Notes under the pieces: generated by a model | Told to the model about the DNA's origin: nothing | Seen by the model: only the letters and a program-made list of their open reading frames with translations | Database searches by the model: none | Part shown: piece by piece, positions 1-8,559 of the stretch | How positions within the stretch are numbered: position 1 is the stretch's first letter | Layout of the letters: each line of letters starts with the position of its first letter | Position numbers and translations under genes: made by a program | Source: Streptomyces sp. HNM0575 | GTDB taxonomy: Bacteria; Actinomycetota; Actinomycetes; Streptomycetales; Streptomycetaceae | Assembly: GCF_012726265.1 (NCBI RefSeq) | Contig: NZ_JAASAG010000008.1 | Span: 1-64,000 of the forward strand | Length of the DNA stretch: 64,000 nt | Reading direction: 5' to 3'

Positions 1-117
1 GATCAGCAGCAGGCCATCGAGTTGCTGCTGGACAAGATGAAGCAGACCAAGTCCAACACCGAGTTCCTCCTCCAGATCCAGAAGACCACCCCCACACCCG
101 GCAACGGCGGCGACTGA
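1..117 (+). CDS. rho: Transcription termination factor Rho, C-terminal end (partial)
   Basis: The first 38 codons are open from the window edge and end in TGA at 115-117. The peptide carries the typical Rho carboxy end, a helix with 'AIELLLDKMKQTKSN' followed by 'TEFLLQI' and a short Pro/Gly tail. Rho is the hexameric RNA helicase/ATPase that ends transcription of untranslated RNA; the RNA-binding and ATPase parts lie outside the window. A strong hairpin follows 45 bases downstream, as expected for the end of the transcript. Identification rests on this short tail and on the neighbouring LCP, rpmE and prfA genes, which sit in the same order in streptomycetes. Confidence 0.85.
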   Translation, partial: DQQQAIELLLDKMKQTKSNTEFLLQIQKTTPTPGNGGD

Positions 118-162
118 CAGCCGCAGACCGGTTCGCGGAGGGCAACACCGGAAGGCAACACA

Positions 163-202
163 GCGAGGGCCGTTCCACCACATCAGGTGGGGCGGCCCTC
201 GC
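163..202 (+). terminator. Rho-gene terminator hairpin
   Basis: A perfect 10-base outer stem (163-172 with 193-202) encloses a second 5-base stem (175-179 with 186-190) around a 6-base loop. It lies 46 bases after the rho stop codon. No U-run follows, which is usual in high-GC actinomycetes. Confidence 0.8.
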
Positions 203-681
203 CCTGTGTGACGAGGGCTGAGAGCTTGACCACAGGCCACCCGGCGTCGCATGCTCTCGCGAGCCGGGTCCCAAGGATGCGATTGCCCAGGTCACAGGAG
301 GTAGAGCGCCCCGTCGACGCGAAACCGGCGCGGCCTTCGTGGAGAGGGCGGCACCGTCACCGGGTGTGCAACCCTTCCCGTTGGCGTGACATACGCGTGA
401 TGTGCGGGCCCGCGTGCGGCGCCCTGGCGCGTACGGCGTCCGCGGCGGTGCCCACGCCCTCCGGCGGCACCTCGCAGGTACGGGGAGTCCGGTCGCGTAC
501 GGGGAGTCCACGGCGGCGCGGACCACCGCAGGCAGCGGGCGTGCGCAGCCCAGGGCTCCACGTCAACGGGCCGTACTCGCAACGGCCGTACACACAAGGC
601 ATAGCCGGCACGGCCGACCCACGGCAGACCACTCCGGCACATCCACACCACGGCAGGACTTGAGGACTGAGGCAGGCGACG
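203..681. other. Intergenic region upstream of LCP gene, no gene seen
   Basis: About 480 bases separate the rho terminator from the LCP gene. An open frame crosses it (187-663) but starts inside the terminator and reads as Arg/Pro-rich low-complexity peptide, so it is not called. A 13-base direct repeat, gtacggggagtcc, occurs near 478 and 497. No convincing promoter was found. Confidence 0.5.
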
Positions 682-1809
682 ATGGCGGACGACAGCACGA
701 GCGGACGGCCCGGGGCGAGGCGCCGCACCGGAGGCGCGATCCGCCCCTCCGGCCGCCGGCGCGCGCCACACACGCGCCGTCGCCGGATCCTCAAGGCGGC
801 GGCCTGGACCGCCGCGGCCGCTGTCGTGCTCGGCGGCACCGGCCTCGGCTTCGCCTACTTCAAGCTCGACGGCAACATCTCCGGCGTCGACATCGACGCG
901 AAGCTCGGCAAGCACAGGCCCGGCGACACCCCGGACGGGTCGATGGACATCCTCGTGCTCGGCTCGGACTCGCGGTCCGGCACGGACGGCCGGTACGGGC
1001 AGGACCAGCCCGGCGCACGCTCCGACACCGCGATGGTCGTCCACATCAACAAGAAGCACGACAAGGCGAGCGTCATCTCGATACCGCGCGACACCGTCGT
1101 CGAGCGCCCCGGCTGCGAGCGGGACGACGGCGGCGGCACCGCGCCGCCGCAGCGCGCGATGTTCAACTCCGCGTACGAGACGGGCGGTCCCGCCTGCGCG
1201 GTGAAGACGGTGGAGTCGATGTCCGGCGTACGCATGGACCACTACGCGGAGGTCGACTTCGCGGGCTTCAAGAAGCTGATCGACGACCTCGGCGGCGTCG
1301 AGGTCACCACCAAGAAGCCGATCAAGGACCCGGACAGCCATCTGAACCTGTCGCCGGGCCCGCACAAGCTGGGCGGAGAGCAATCGCTCGGCCTGGTCCG
1401 TACGCGCCACGGCGTCGGCGACGGCAGCGACCTGGGCCGCATCCAGCTCCAGCAGGCGTTCGTGAAGGCGCTGATGGACCAGGTGAACAGCGTCGGGGTG
1501 TTCAGCAGCCCGAAGAAGCTCTACGACCTCGCGGACAGCGCCACCTCGGCCGTCACCACCGACTCCGACCTCGACTCGGTGGGGGATCTGGCGGGGCTGG
1601 CGAACATGCTCAAGGGCATCAAGTCCGACGACATCCACATGTCGACGCTGCCGGTCACCTACGACCCGCAGGACCCCAACCGCGTCGTGCCGATCAAGTC
1701 CAAGGCGGAGAAGATGTGGGCCGCGATCAAGCGGGACGCCGACGTGCCGAAGTCCGCGGAGAAGGGCTCAGCGAGCGACGGCAACGACGCCGGCAGCGTC
1801 GTCGGCTGA
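682..1809 (+). CDS. LytR-CpsA-Psr (LCP) family cell-wall ligase
   Basis: 375 residues. LCP enzymes transfer glycopolymers such as teichoic or teichuronic acids from polyprenyl carriers to peptidoglycan outside the membrane. The first ~30 residues are Arg-rich and cytoplasmic, one membrane helix follows at about residues 35-55 (ILKAAAWTAAAAVVL), and the LCP domain runs from about residue 90 ('MDILVLGSDSRSG') through 'RSDTAMVVHIN' and 'SIPRDT'. These hold the conserved Asp and Arg residues that bind the pyrophosphate lipid. Two cysteines around residues 145 and 171 could form an extracellular disulfide. The ATG at 682 has only a weak purine stretch upstream. The polyprenyl-phosphate sugar transferase at 6.1 kb may make a substrate for this kind of enzyme (inference). 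Confidence 0.9.
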   Translation: MADDSTSGRPGARRRTGGAIRPSGRRRAPHTRRRRILKAAAWTAAAAVVLGGTGLGFAYFKLDGNISGVDIDAKLGKHRPGDTPDGSMDILVLGSDSRSGTDGRYGQDQPGARSDTAMVVHINKKHDKASVISIPRDTVVERPGCERDDGGGTAPPQRAMFNSAYETGGPACAVKTVESMSGVRMDHYAEVDFAGFKKLIDDLGGVEVTTKKPIKDPDSHLNLSPGPHKLGGEQSLGLVRTRHGVGDGSDLGRIQLQQAFVKALMDQVNSVGVFSSPKKLYDLADSATSAVTTDSDLDSVGDLAGLANMLKGIKSDDIHMSTLPVTYDPQDPNRVVPIKSKAEKMWAAIKRDADVPKSAEKGSASDGNDAGSVVG

Positions 1810-1858
1810 GGCCCGGTGGCACGGCTCGGTGAGGGGTCTCGCGGCTGCCGGGCCCGCG

Positions 1859-1891
1859 CTCATATCCGTGAGCGGCACCCGCTCATATCCG
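1859..1891. repeat. 11-base direct repeat
   Basis: gctcatatccg occurs twice with a 22-base period, upstream of the rpmE promoter. Function unknown; it could be an operator or chance. Confidence 0.35.
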
Positions 1892-1968
1892 GGGGCGCGG
1901 CACCGCCCGCACCCGGCGCTCGGCCCCGTCCGCACCCCCGCCGCGGCGCCGCTCGACGCCTCTCCGGT

Positions 1969-1995
1969 GGGAATATCCTCCGCCCGCCCCCGGTT
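1969..1995 (+). promoter_or_regulatory. Candidate SigR (thiol-stress) promoter of rpmE-prfA
   Basis: GGGAAT at 1969-1974 is followed by exactly 18 bases and then GTT at 1993-1995. This matches the streptomycete SigR consensus (GGGAAT-N18-GTT). rpmE is a known SigR target in Streptomyces coelicolor, which supports the match. The TTG start of rpmE lies about 100 bases downstream. Confidence 0.7.
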
Positions 1996-2097
1996 TTGGG
2001 AGGTACGGCCAGTGATGGCAGACTGGACCGTCGGCCCCGGTTCACGGGGGACAAGCCCGTCCTCCGACCCGGTGCCCTCCAGGAAATAGGAGACACC

Positions 2098-2322
2098 TTG
2101 AAGCACGACATCCACCCCGAGTACGTAGAGACCCAGGTGAGCTGCACCTGCGGCAACTCCTTCACGACTCGCAGCACCGTGAGCGGCGGCCAGATCCGCG
2201 CCGACATCTGCTCCGCGTGCCACCCCTTCTACACCGGCAAGCAGAAGATCCTCGACACCGGTGGCCGCGTGGCCCGGTTCGAGGCGCGCTTCGGCAAGGG
2301 CGCCGGTTCCGCCAAGAAGTAG
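2098..2322 (+). CDS. rpmE: 50S ribosomal protein L31 (zinc-binding type)
   Basis: 74 residues. A longer frame is open upstream to 1816, but the conserved L31 start (residues KHDIHPEY) begins at TTG 2098, preceded by the ribosome-binding purines taggaga at a proper distance, so TTG is the chosen start. Four cysteines at residues 16, 18, 38 and 41 (CTC and CSAC) mark the C+ zinc-binding form of L31. The protein sits on the large subunit near the central protuberance. It stands behind the SigR-type promoter and ahead of a strong hairpin and prfA. Zinc thiolates in L31 make the link to thiol-oxidative stress plausible. Confidence 0.95.
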   Translation: MKHDIHPEYVETQVSCTCGNSFTTRSTVSGGQIRADICSACHPFYTGKQKILDTGGRVARFEARFGKGAGSAKK

Positions 2323-2330
2323 CACCACCC

Positions 2331-2379
2331 GAGCGCCGGTCTCCTCGGCACGCCCCCCGGGCGTGAGGGGCCGGCGCTC
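2331..2379 (+). terminator. Terminator or attenuator between rpmE and prfA
   Basis: A 9-base perfect stem (2331-2339 with 2371-2379) with an inner 7-base stem (2349-2355 with 2359-2365) is followed by TTT. It lies 9 bases after the rpmE stop and 46 before prfA, so it may set the ratio of L31 to RF1 transcripts. Confidence 0.8.
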
Positions 2380-2424
2380 TTTCGCGCTGCCTGGCACTTC
2401 CTTCTTCACGTAAAGGGACAAACG

Positions 2425-3504
2425 ATGTTCGAGGCGGTCGAGGAACTGGTCGGCGAGCACGCCGAGTTGGAGAAGCAGCTCGCCGATCCCGCGATCCACG
2501 CCGACCAGGCGCGCGCACGCAGGCTCAACAAGCGGTACGCGGAGCTCTCCCCGGTGATCGCCACGTACCGCTCCTGGAAGCAGGCGGGGGACGACATCGG
2601 CACCGCCCGCGAACTCGCCGCCGACGACCCGGACTTCGCCGCCGAGGTGAAGGAACTCGAGGCCAGGCACGAGGAGTTGACGGAGAAGCTGCGGCTGCTG
2701 CTCGTGCCGCGCGACCCCAGCGACGACAAGGACGTCATCCTCGAGATCAAGGCGGGGGAGGGCGGCGACGAGTCGGCGCTCTTCGCGGGCGATCTGCTGC
2801 GGATGTACCTGCGCTACGCGGAGCGCGTCGGCTGGAAGACCGAGCTGATCCAGTCCACCGAGTCCGACCTCGGCGGCTACAAGGACGTGCAGGTCGCCGT
2901 GAAGACCAAGGGGGGCGGCGGCGCGACTGAGCCGGGGCAGGGGGTCTGGGCCCGGCTGAAGTACGAGGGCGGGGTGCACCGTGTGCAGCGCGTGCCCGCC
3001 ACGGAGTCGCAGGGCCGCATCCACACCTCCGCCGCGGGCGTGCTCGTGCTGCCGGAGGCCGAGGACGTGGACGTCGAGATCAACTCGAACGACCTGCGGA
3101 TCGACGTCTACCGCTCCTCGGGGCCCGGCGGCCAGTCCGTCAACACCACCGACTCCGCGGTGCGCATCACCCACGAGCCCACCGGCATCGTCGTCTCCTG
3201 CCAGAACGAGAAGAGCCAGCTCCAGAACAAGGAGCAGGCGCTGCGCATCCTGCGCGCCCGGCTGCTGGCGGCCGCGCAGGAGGAGGCCGACCAGGAGGCG
3301 TCGGACGCCCGCCGCAGCCAGGTGCGTACGGTGGACCGGTCGGAGCGCGTGCGGACGTACAACTTCCCGGAGAACCGGATCTCCGACCACCGGGTCGGCT
3401 TCAAGGCCTACAACCTCGACCAGGTGCTCGACGGCGATCTCGACGCGGTGATCCAGGCCTGCGTCGATGCCGACTCCGCGGCCAAGCTGGCCGCGGCCCA
3501 GTAA
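2425..3504 (+). CDS. prfA: Peptide chain release factor 1
   Basis: 359 residues, the usual RF1 length. RF1 reads UAA and UAG stop codons and triggers release of the finished peptide. The class I GGQ motif that enters the peptidyl-transferase centre is at residues 235-237, and the RF1-type stop-recognition tripeptide PAT is at about 191-193 (RF2 would have SPF). ATG 2425 is preceded by aaaggga. The next gene, prmC, encodes the enzyme that methylates the GGQ glutamine, so substrate and modifier are adjacent. Confidence 0.97.
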   Translation: MFEAVEELVGEHAELEKQLADPAIHADQARARRLNKRYAELSPVIATYRSWKQAGDDIGTARELAADDPDFAAEVKELEARHEELTEKLRLLLVPRDPSDDKDVILEIKAGEGGDESALFAGDLLRMYLRYAERVGWKTELIQSTESDLGGYKDVQVAVKTKGGGGATEPGQGVWARLKYEGGVHRVQRVPATESQGRIHTSAAGVLVLPEAEDVDVEINSNDLRIDVYRSSGPGGQSVNTTDSAVRITHEPTGIVVSCQNEKSQLQNKEQALRILRARLLAAAQEEADQEASDARRSQVRTVDRSERVRTYNFPENRISDHRVGFKAYNLDQVLDGDLDAVIQACVDADSAAKLAAAQ

Positions 3505-3537
3505 GCGCGCGTACGGACGGCTGGTACGGAAGAGAAG

Positions 3538-4419
3538 ATGCTGCATTCGTCCGGGGGGCGGCCCCAGAACCCACGCGGCCTGCTGATCGCCGAAGTGGCA
3601 CAGGCGACCCAGCGGCTCGCCGACGCCGGGGTGCCCTCGCCGCGCTTCGACGCCGAGGAGCTCGCGGCGTACGTGCACGGCGTCAAGCGCGGCGAGCTGC
3701 ACCTGGTGGCCGACTCCGACTTCGACGCCCGCTACTGGGAGGCCGTCTCGCGCCGTGAGGCGCGTGAGCCGCTTCAGCACATCACGGGCCGAGCCTTCTT
3801 CCGCTACCTTGAACTTCAGGTCGGGCCGGGGGTGTTCGTGCCCCGCCCGGAGACGGAGTCGGTGGCGGGCTGGGCGATAGACGCCGTACGCGCGATGGAC
3901 GTGGCCGAGCCCCTGATCGTCGACCTGTGCACCGGTTCGGGTGCCATCGCGCTCGCTCTCGCGCAGGAGGTGCCCCGCTCGCGTGTGCACGCCGTCGAGC
4001 TGGACGAGGGCGCGTACGGCTGGGCCGCGAAGAACGTCGAGGGCAGCCGCGTCACCCTGCATCAGGGCGACGCGCTGAACGCCCTGCCCGAACTCGACGG
4101 CCAGGTCGACCTGGTGGTCTCCAACCCGCCCTACATCCCGCTCACCGAATGGGAGTATGTGGCACCCGAAGCCCGCGACCACGACCCGGAGCTGGCGTTG
4201 TTCTCCGGGGAGGACGGACTGAGCACGATCCGCGGTCTGGAGCGCACGGCACACCGGCTGCTGCGCCCCGGCGGCCTCGTCGTGATCGAGCACGCCGACA
4301 CCCAGGGCGGCCAAGTCCCCTGGATCTTCACCGAGGACCGCGGCTGGGCCGATGCGGCGGACCACCCCGACCTCAACAACAGGCCCCGATTCGCCACAGC
4401 CCGCAGGGAGGTGCCGTGA
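3538..4419 (+). CDS. prmC: RF1/RF2 glutamine N5-methyltransferase
   Basis: 293 residues. PrmC (HemK) uses S-adenosylmethionine to methylate the glutamine of the release-factor GGQ motif. The SAM-binding loop 'DLCTGSGAIALALA' starts near residue 129 and the substrate-amide motif NPPY is at 196-199. The N-terminal helical domain that recognises release factor occupies roughly residues 15-85. ATG 3538 follows ggaagagaag. It overlaps the next gene by the ATGA arrangement, so translation is probably coupled. Confidence 0.95.
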   Translation: MLHSSGGRPQNPRGLLIAEVAQATQRLADAGVPSPRFDAEELAAYVHGVKRGELHLVADSDFDARYWEAVSRREAREPLQHITGRAFFRYLELQVGPGVFVPRPETESVAGWAIDAVRAMDVAEPLIVDLCTGSGAIALALAQEVPRSRVHAVELDEGAYGWAAKNVEGSRVTLHQGDALNALPELDGQVDLVVSNPPYIPLTEWEYVAPEARDHDPELALFSGEDGLSTIRGLERTAHRLLRPGGLVVIEHADTQGGQVPWIFTEDRGWADAADHPDLNNRPRFATARREVP

Positions 4420-5066
4420 TGGCACGGCGTTATGAGTGCACCGACGCGACCGACCGCAAGACCGGCCTGCGCGAGGCCGCCTCGGCGGTACGCCGCGGTG
4501 AGCTCGTCGTGCTGCCCACCGACACCGTGTACGGCATCGGCGCCGACGCCTTCAGTCCGGACGCCGTAGGCGACCTGCTGGAGGCCAAGGGCCGCGGCAG
4601 GAACATGCCTTCGCCCGTGCTCGTCGGCTCCCCGAACACGCTGCACGGACTCGTGACCGACTTCTCCGAGTCCGCCTGGGAGCTGGTCGACGCCTTCTGG
4701 CCGGGCGCGCTGACGCTCGTGGCCAGGCACCAGCCGTCGCTGACGTGGGACCTGGGCGACGCACGCGGCACCGTGGCCGTGCGGATGCCGCTCCACCCCG
4801 TCGCGATCGAGCTGCTCAAGGAGTTCGGGCCGATGGCCGTCTCCTCCGCCAACCTCACCGGCCATCCCGCGCCGCAGGACTGCGACGCCGCGCAGGAGAT
4901 GCTGGGCGACTCCGTGGCCGTCTACCTCGACGGCGGCCCCACCGCCGACTCGGTCCCGTCCTCGATCGTCGACGTCACCGGCACGACGCCGGTGCTGCTG
5001 CGCGCGGGCGCGGTGAGCGCCGAGGAGCTGCGCAAGGTGGTACCAGGGCTGGAGGTGGCGTCGTGA
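4419..5066 (+). CDS. Threonylcarbamoyl-AMP synthase (Sua5/YwlC/TsaC family)
   Basis: 215 residues, the single-domain TsaC-like length. It makes threonylcarbamoyl-AMP from threonine, bicarbonate and ATP, the first step of the t6A modification of ANN-decoding tRNAs. Visible motifs are 'LPTDTVYGIGADA' near residue 32, 'WPGALTLV' near 92 and 'VSSANLTG' near 145, the usual YrdC-fold ligands. Its ATG overlaps the prmC stop (ATGA), placing it in the rpmE/prfA translation operon. Confidence 0.93.
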   Translation: MARRYECTDATDRKTGLREAASAVRRGELVVLPTDTVYGIGADAFSPDAVGDLLEAKGRGRNMPSPVLVGSPNTLHGLVTDFSESAWELVDAFWPGALTLVARHQPSLTWDLGDARGTVAVRMPLHPVAIELLKEFGPMAVSSANLTGHPAPQDCDAAQEMLGDSVAVYLDGGPTADSVPSSIVDVTGTTPVLLRAGAVSAEELRKVVPGLEVAS

Positions 5067-5193
5067 GCGCGGCGGGGGCGGCCGCACGGGCGGAGCGTAC
5101 GTTGCCGGTCGTACGGACGGAGACCGTGCGGGCGGAGCGGACGCTGCGGCCCGGCGGCGCTCTCGCGTACGGGCGGGCCGGGAGATGCCCGCA

Positions 5194-5946
5194 GTGAACA
5201 CCCCGCACGGGCGTGGCACCGCGGACCCCGGCGGCATAAGCGGCGGCAGCGGGCCCGGTACGGGCCGGGGCGCGGGCCCGGGACCGGGAACGGGTCCCGG
5301 AGCGGGCCCGGCCACGGGATCGGGCGCCGCCGGCACCTTCCGCATCCTCCACGTCTCCACCGGCAACGTCTGCCGCTCGCCCCTGACCGAGCGGCTGACG
5401 CGTCATGCCCTGGCGGAGCGCCTCGGCGGCGGCCGCAGCGGCGGCATCCTCGTGGAGAGCGCCGGGACTTGGGGCCACGAGGGCGCACCGATGGAGGACC
5501 ACGCGGCGGAGGTGCTGCTGGAGCACGGAGCGGACCCGGAGGGCTTCCGCGGCCGTGAGCTGCTCGACGAACACGTCATCCGCGCCGACCTCGTGCTGAC
5601 CGCGACCCGCGACCACCGTGCGCAGGTCGTCTCGATGGGGCACTCGGCGGGGCTGCGCACGTTCACGCTGAAGGAGTTCACCCGGCTCGTACGGGCCATA
5701 GACGCGGCGACGCTGCCCGACGCGCGCTCCGCCGAGGGCGTCGTCGAGCGGGCACAGGCGCTCGTGCAGGCCGCGGCGGCGCTGCGTGGCTGGCTGCTCG
5801 CGCCCAGCCCGGAGGCGGACGAGATCCATGATCCGTACGGTGCGCCCATCCCGTACTTCCGGTCGGTGGGCGACGAGATCAGCAAGGCCCTGGACCCCGT
5901 CGTCACGGCGCTGACGGGCGTTCCCGCCCCGAGCCGCCGCACGTGA
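5194..5946 (+). CDS. Low-molecular-weight protein-tyrosine-phosphatase-fold protein, nucleophile Cys replaced by Ser
   Basis: 250 residues from the GTG at 5194, which has GGAGA eight bases upstream; an ATG nine bases earlier (5185) is an alternative. About 45 residues of Gly/Pro-rich linker precede the phosphatase fold. The family P-loop is normally V-C-x-G-N-x-C-R-S, with the first Cys as nucleophile. Here the loop reads 'HVSTGNVCRSP', so the nucleophile position is Ser (codon TCC at 5356-5358), while the second Cys, the Arg and the late 'DPYGAP' general-acid motif remain. It may therefore be a non-catalytic phospho-binding protein or use different chemistry (inference). It follows tsaC after about 130 bases. 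Confidence 0.85.
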   Translation: MNTPHGRGTADPGGISGGSGPGTGRGAGPGPGTGPGAGPATGSGAAGTFRILHVSTGNVCRSPLTERLTRHALAERLGGGRSGGILVESAGTWGHEGAPMEDHAAEVLLEHGADPEGFRGRELLDEHVIRADLVLTATRDHRAQVVSMGHSAGLRTFTLKEFTRLVRAIDAATLPDARSAEGVVERAQALVQAAAALRGWLLAPSPEADEIHDPYGAPIPYFRSVGDEISKALDPVVTALTGVPAPSRRT

Positions 5947-6060
5947 GGCGCCGCAGCCGCGGTACGGGCCACAGCCGATACGGCGCCATCTGAAACCGCC
6001 GGTCCCGCGCAGGTGTCCTATGGTGTGGGGCCAAGGAACAGCGAAACCCCTGGGGAGCCA

Positions 6061-7581
6061 GTGCGTGAATATCTGCTGACGCTCTGTGTCACGGCCGCGG
6101 TCACCTATCTACTGACCGGGCCGGTGCGGAAGTTCGCCATCGCGGCGAAGGCGATGCCGCAGATCAGGGCGCGCGATGTGCACCGTGAGCCGACGCCGCG
6201 CCTCGGCGGCATCGCGATGTTCGGCGGTCTGTGCGCGGGTCTGCTGGTCGCCGCCCAACTCACCAACATCGGCGAGCTGTTCGTACTCTCCGACGAGCCG
6301 CGCGCCCTGCTCTCCGGCGCCGGGCTGATCTGGCTGCTGGGCGTACTGGACGACAAGTGGGGCGTCGACGCCCTGGTCAAGCTGGGCGGGCAGATGATCG
6401 CCGCGGGCGTCATGGTGCTCCAGGGGCTCACGATCCTGTGGCTGCCCGTCCCGGGTGTGGGAAACGTCGCACTGACCCAGTTGCAGGGCACGCTGCTGAC
6501 GGTCGCGCTCGTCGTGATCACCATCAACGCGGTGAACTTCGTGGACGGCCTGGACGGCCTGGCCTCCGGGATGGTCACCATCGCGGCCGCGGCGTTCTTC
6601 ATGTACGCGTACCGGATCTGGTACGGCTACGGCGTCGAAGCGGCCGCTCCCGCCACGCTCTTCGCGGTGCTGCTGATGGGCATGTGCCTGGGCTTCCTGC
6701 CGCACAACATGCATCCGGCGCGGATCTTCATGGGCGATTCGGGCTCGATGCTGATCGGTCTCGTACTGGCCGCGGGCGCGGTCTCGATCACCGGCCAGGT
6801 CGATCCGGACCTCATGGTGCAGCACACCGGTTCCGTGCGGTCCGCGGTGCACACGATGGTTCCGCTGTACATGCCGCTGCTGCTGCCGCTCACGATCATC
6901 GCGATCCCGGTCGCCGACCTGGTGCTCGCGATCGTACGGAGGACCTGGCGCGGGGAGTCGCCGTTCGCGGCGGACAAGGGGCATCTGCACCACCGGCTGC
7001 TGGAGATCGGGCACTCGCACAGCCGCGCGGTGCTGATCATGTACTTCTGGTCGGCGCTGATCGCCTTCGGCGCGGTGGCGTTCTCGGTGCAGTCCTCCAG
7101 CCTCGCGATCGTGCTCGCCATCGTGCTGCTGAGCGCGATCGGTCTGGTGGTGCTGCTGCTGCCGCGCTTCACGCCGCAAGTGCCGCGCTGGGCCTATGCG
7201 TTCGTGCCGCCGCGCTACCGGCGTCCGGGGGAGGACGCGATGCACGCGGAGGGTGCCGCGGGGGAGCCCGCGGGGGAGCCCGCGGATGAGCCCGCGATGG
7301 AGGCCGCCGCGGAAAGCGTGACGGACAACTCCAGCCCGTCCGGAGCGGAATCCAGCAATCCGTCCGATTCGCCTTCTTTGGTCGATTTCGAGAAGAATGC
7401 GCAATTCGCCGCGGGTAACGGGAATTCGGCCGAGCCGGCCCGCGCCGAGAACGCGGAAAAGGCGAAGAGCGCACCTCAGCCCGCATTCGCGGGGCTCAAC
7501 GGCGCCACCGCGATCGGCCGCAACGATCAACGGGGCGCCCGTAGTTCGGACCCCGCGTGTGACGGCGAGCACACCAAGTAG
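6061..7581 (+). CDS. Undecaprenyl-phosphate sugar-1-phosphate transferase (MraY/WecA/TagO family)
   Basis: 506 residues from GTG 6061; the frame is open to 6013, but the family's membrane start ('REYLLTLCVTAAVTYLL') begins here. The SD-like ggggag is only 3 bases away, so the start is not certain. It has about eleven membrane helices. Family motifs are 'DVHREPTPRLGG' near residue 40, 'NAVNFVDGLDGLA' near 155 (Asp-rich Mg site) and 'HHRLLEIGHSH' near 315. Such enzymes load a sugar-1-phosphate, usually GlcNAc-1-P, onto the lipid carrier for teichoic-acid or arabinogalactan-type polymers. The last ~120 residues form a hydrophilic Ala/Glu/Ser-rich tail unlike the catalytic core. Confidence 0.9.
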   Translation: MREYLLTLCVTAAVTYLLTGPVRKFAIAAKAMPQIRARDVHREPTPRLGGIAMFGGLCAGLLVAAQLTNIGELFVLSDEPRALLSGAGLIWLLGVLDDKWGVDALVKLGGQMIAAGVMVLQGLTILWLPVPGVGNVALTQLQGTLLTVALVVITINAVNFVDGLDGLASGMVTIAAAAFFMYAYRIWYGYGVEAAAPATLFAVLLMGMCLGFLPHNMHPARIFMGDSGSMLIGLVLAAGAVSITGQVDPDLMVQHTGSVRSAVHTMVPLYMPLLLPLTIIAIPVADLVLAIVRRTWRGESPFAADKGHLHHRLLEIGHSHSRAVLIMYFWSALIAFGAVAFSVQSSSLAIVLAIVLLSAIGLVVLLLPRFTPQVPRWAYAFVPPRYRRPGEDAMHAEGAAGEPAGEPADEPAMEAAAESVTDNSSPSGAESSNPSDSPSLVDFEKNAQFAAGNGNSAEPARAENAEKAKSAPQPAFAGLNGATAIGRNDQRGARSSDPACDGEHTK

Positions 7582-7818
7582 GTAAAGACCTCATCAAATA
7601 GTTTGTGATAGCGTTCACGAAAGCCGGATGAGCCGGAGACCGGAGCGGTGGACGCTGCCCCGGAACTGCGGTTTCGACCCCCTCGTCGCCGAGTCCGTAT
7701 CCGAGTCGGAGAAAGGGCGTCGTCACCGGCGGTCAGTCATCGGCAGGTTGCGGCCTCACGGCCCGTGACCGGCCGGGACAAGCATCAAATCGCCCCCGAC
7801 CTCGCCGGAGCTGCCCTC

Positions 7819-8274
7819 ATGCAGTCCAACGATGCCCGGATCCTCCGGGGCGCGGCCGTCTTCGCCGCCCCGGTGGGACTCGTCGCCACCGTTGCCAGTG
7901 CGGTGTTGGCCGGTGGGAAGGGTCTCATCGGCGCCCTCGTGGCGCTCGCGGTCGTCGCCGTCTTCTTCGGACTCGGGTTCGCGGCGCTCATGCGCCTCAC
8001 CCAGGACAAGCCCCAAGTGACCATGATGGCGGGGATGTTGGTCTACACGGTGCAGATGCTCATGATCGGCGTCTTCATCATCGTCTTCAGCGGGACCACG
8101 CTCTTCAACAGCCGGGCGTTCGCCCTCACTCTGCTCGTCACCGCCCTGGCGTGGGTGGGAGGCCAGGTCCGCCACAGCCTCACGAGCAGGATGCTCTACG
8201 TCGATCCCGTGCCTTCCGTGCCGGCCGAAGAGCCCGCGCGCAAGGGGAGTTCGGAGTCGCGCGATGAGAGGTGA
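7819..8274 (+). CDS. atpI: ATP synthase-associated protein I
   Basis: 151 residues with four predicted membrane helices, the last ending near residue 118, then a polar tail. AtpI helps assemble the c-ring and may carry Mg2+. Start ATG 7819 has GGAG eight bases before it; the frame is open upstream to 7648 but lacks coding character there. It stands first in the atp cluster, 285 bases ahead of atpB, the usual position in streptomycetes. Confidence 0.85.
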   Translation: MQSNDARILRGAAVFAAPVGLVATVASAVLAGGKGLIGALVALAVVAVFFGLGFAALMRLTQDKPQVTMMAGMLVYTVQMLMIGVFIIVFSGTTLFNSRAFALTLLVTALAWVGGQVRHSLTSRMLYVDPVPSVPAEEPARKGSSESRDER

Positions 8275-8559
8275 GGGGAGGCGGAAAGGGCTTGATCCGC
8301 ATCTGCTATCGTCCGGAAACGCATCCGGCCGTGTGGGGCCCGCTCGTCTGAGGAGCGCAGCGCCCCGGCGGCCTGCGGTGTACTCGGATCCCCAGCTGTG
8401 GCCGCAGCGTGGATCCCGGGTGCCCGGTCCTCGGTGCACTCTCCGAGTCGACCGCAGTGGCACCGCCACACTCTGTCCCCCGTGCCGAAAAGCGGTCTCA
8501 CCAGCCGCGCTGACACACAAGGTTGCCGTCACTTATGCGTCACGACGAAGGAGTCACGG

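Noticed and set aside
187..663. 158-codon plus-strand frame upstream of the LCP gene
   Set aside because: Starts inside the rho terminator, low-complexity Arg/Pro/Ser composition, no ribosome-binding site.
5063..5197. 44-codon GTG frame overlapping the tsaC stop
   Set aside because: Arg/Ala/Gly-rich with no domain; its end overlaps the better-supported phosphatase-like start.
8275..8559. Promoter or riboswitch in the atpI-atpB gap
   Set aside because: TTGATC and TATCGT elements are only about 9 bases apart and no stable conserved fold was seen.
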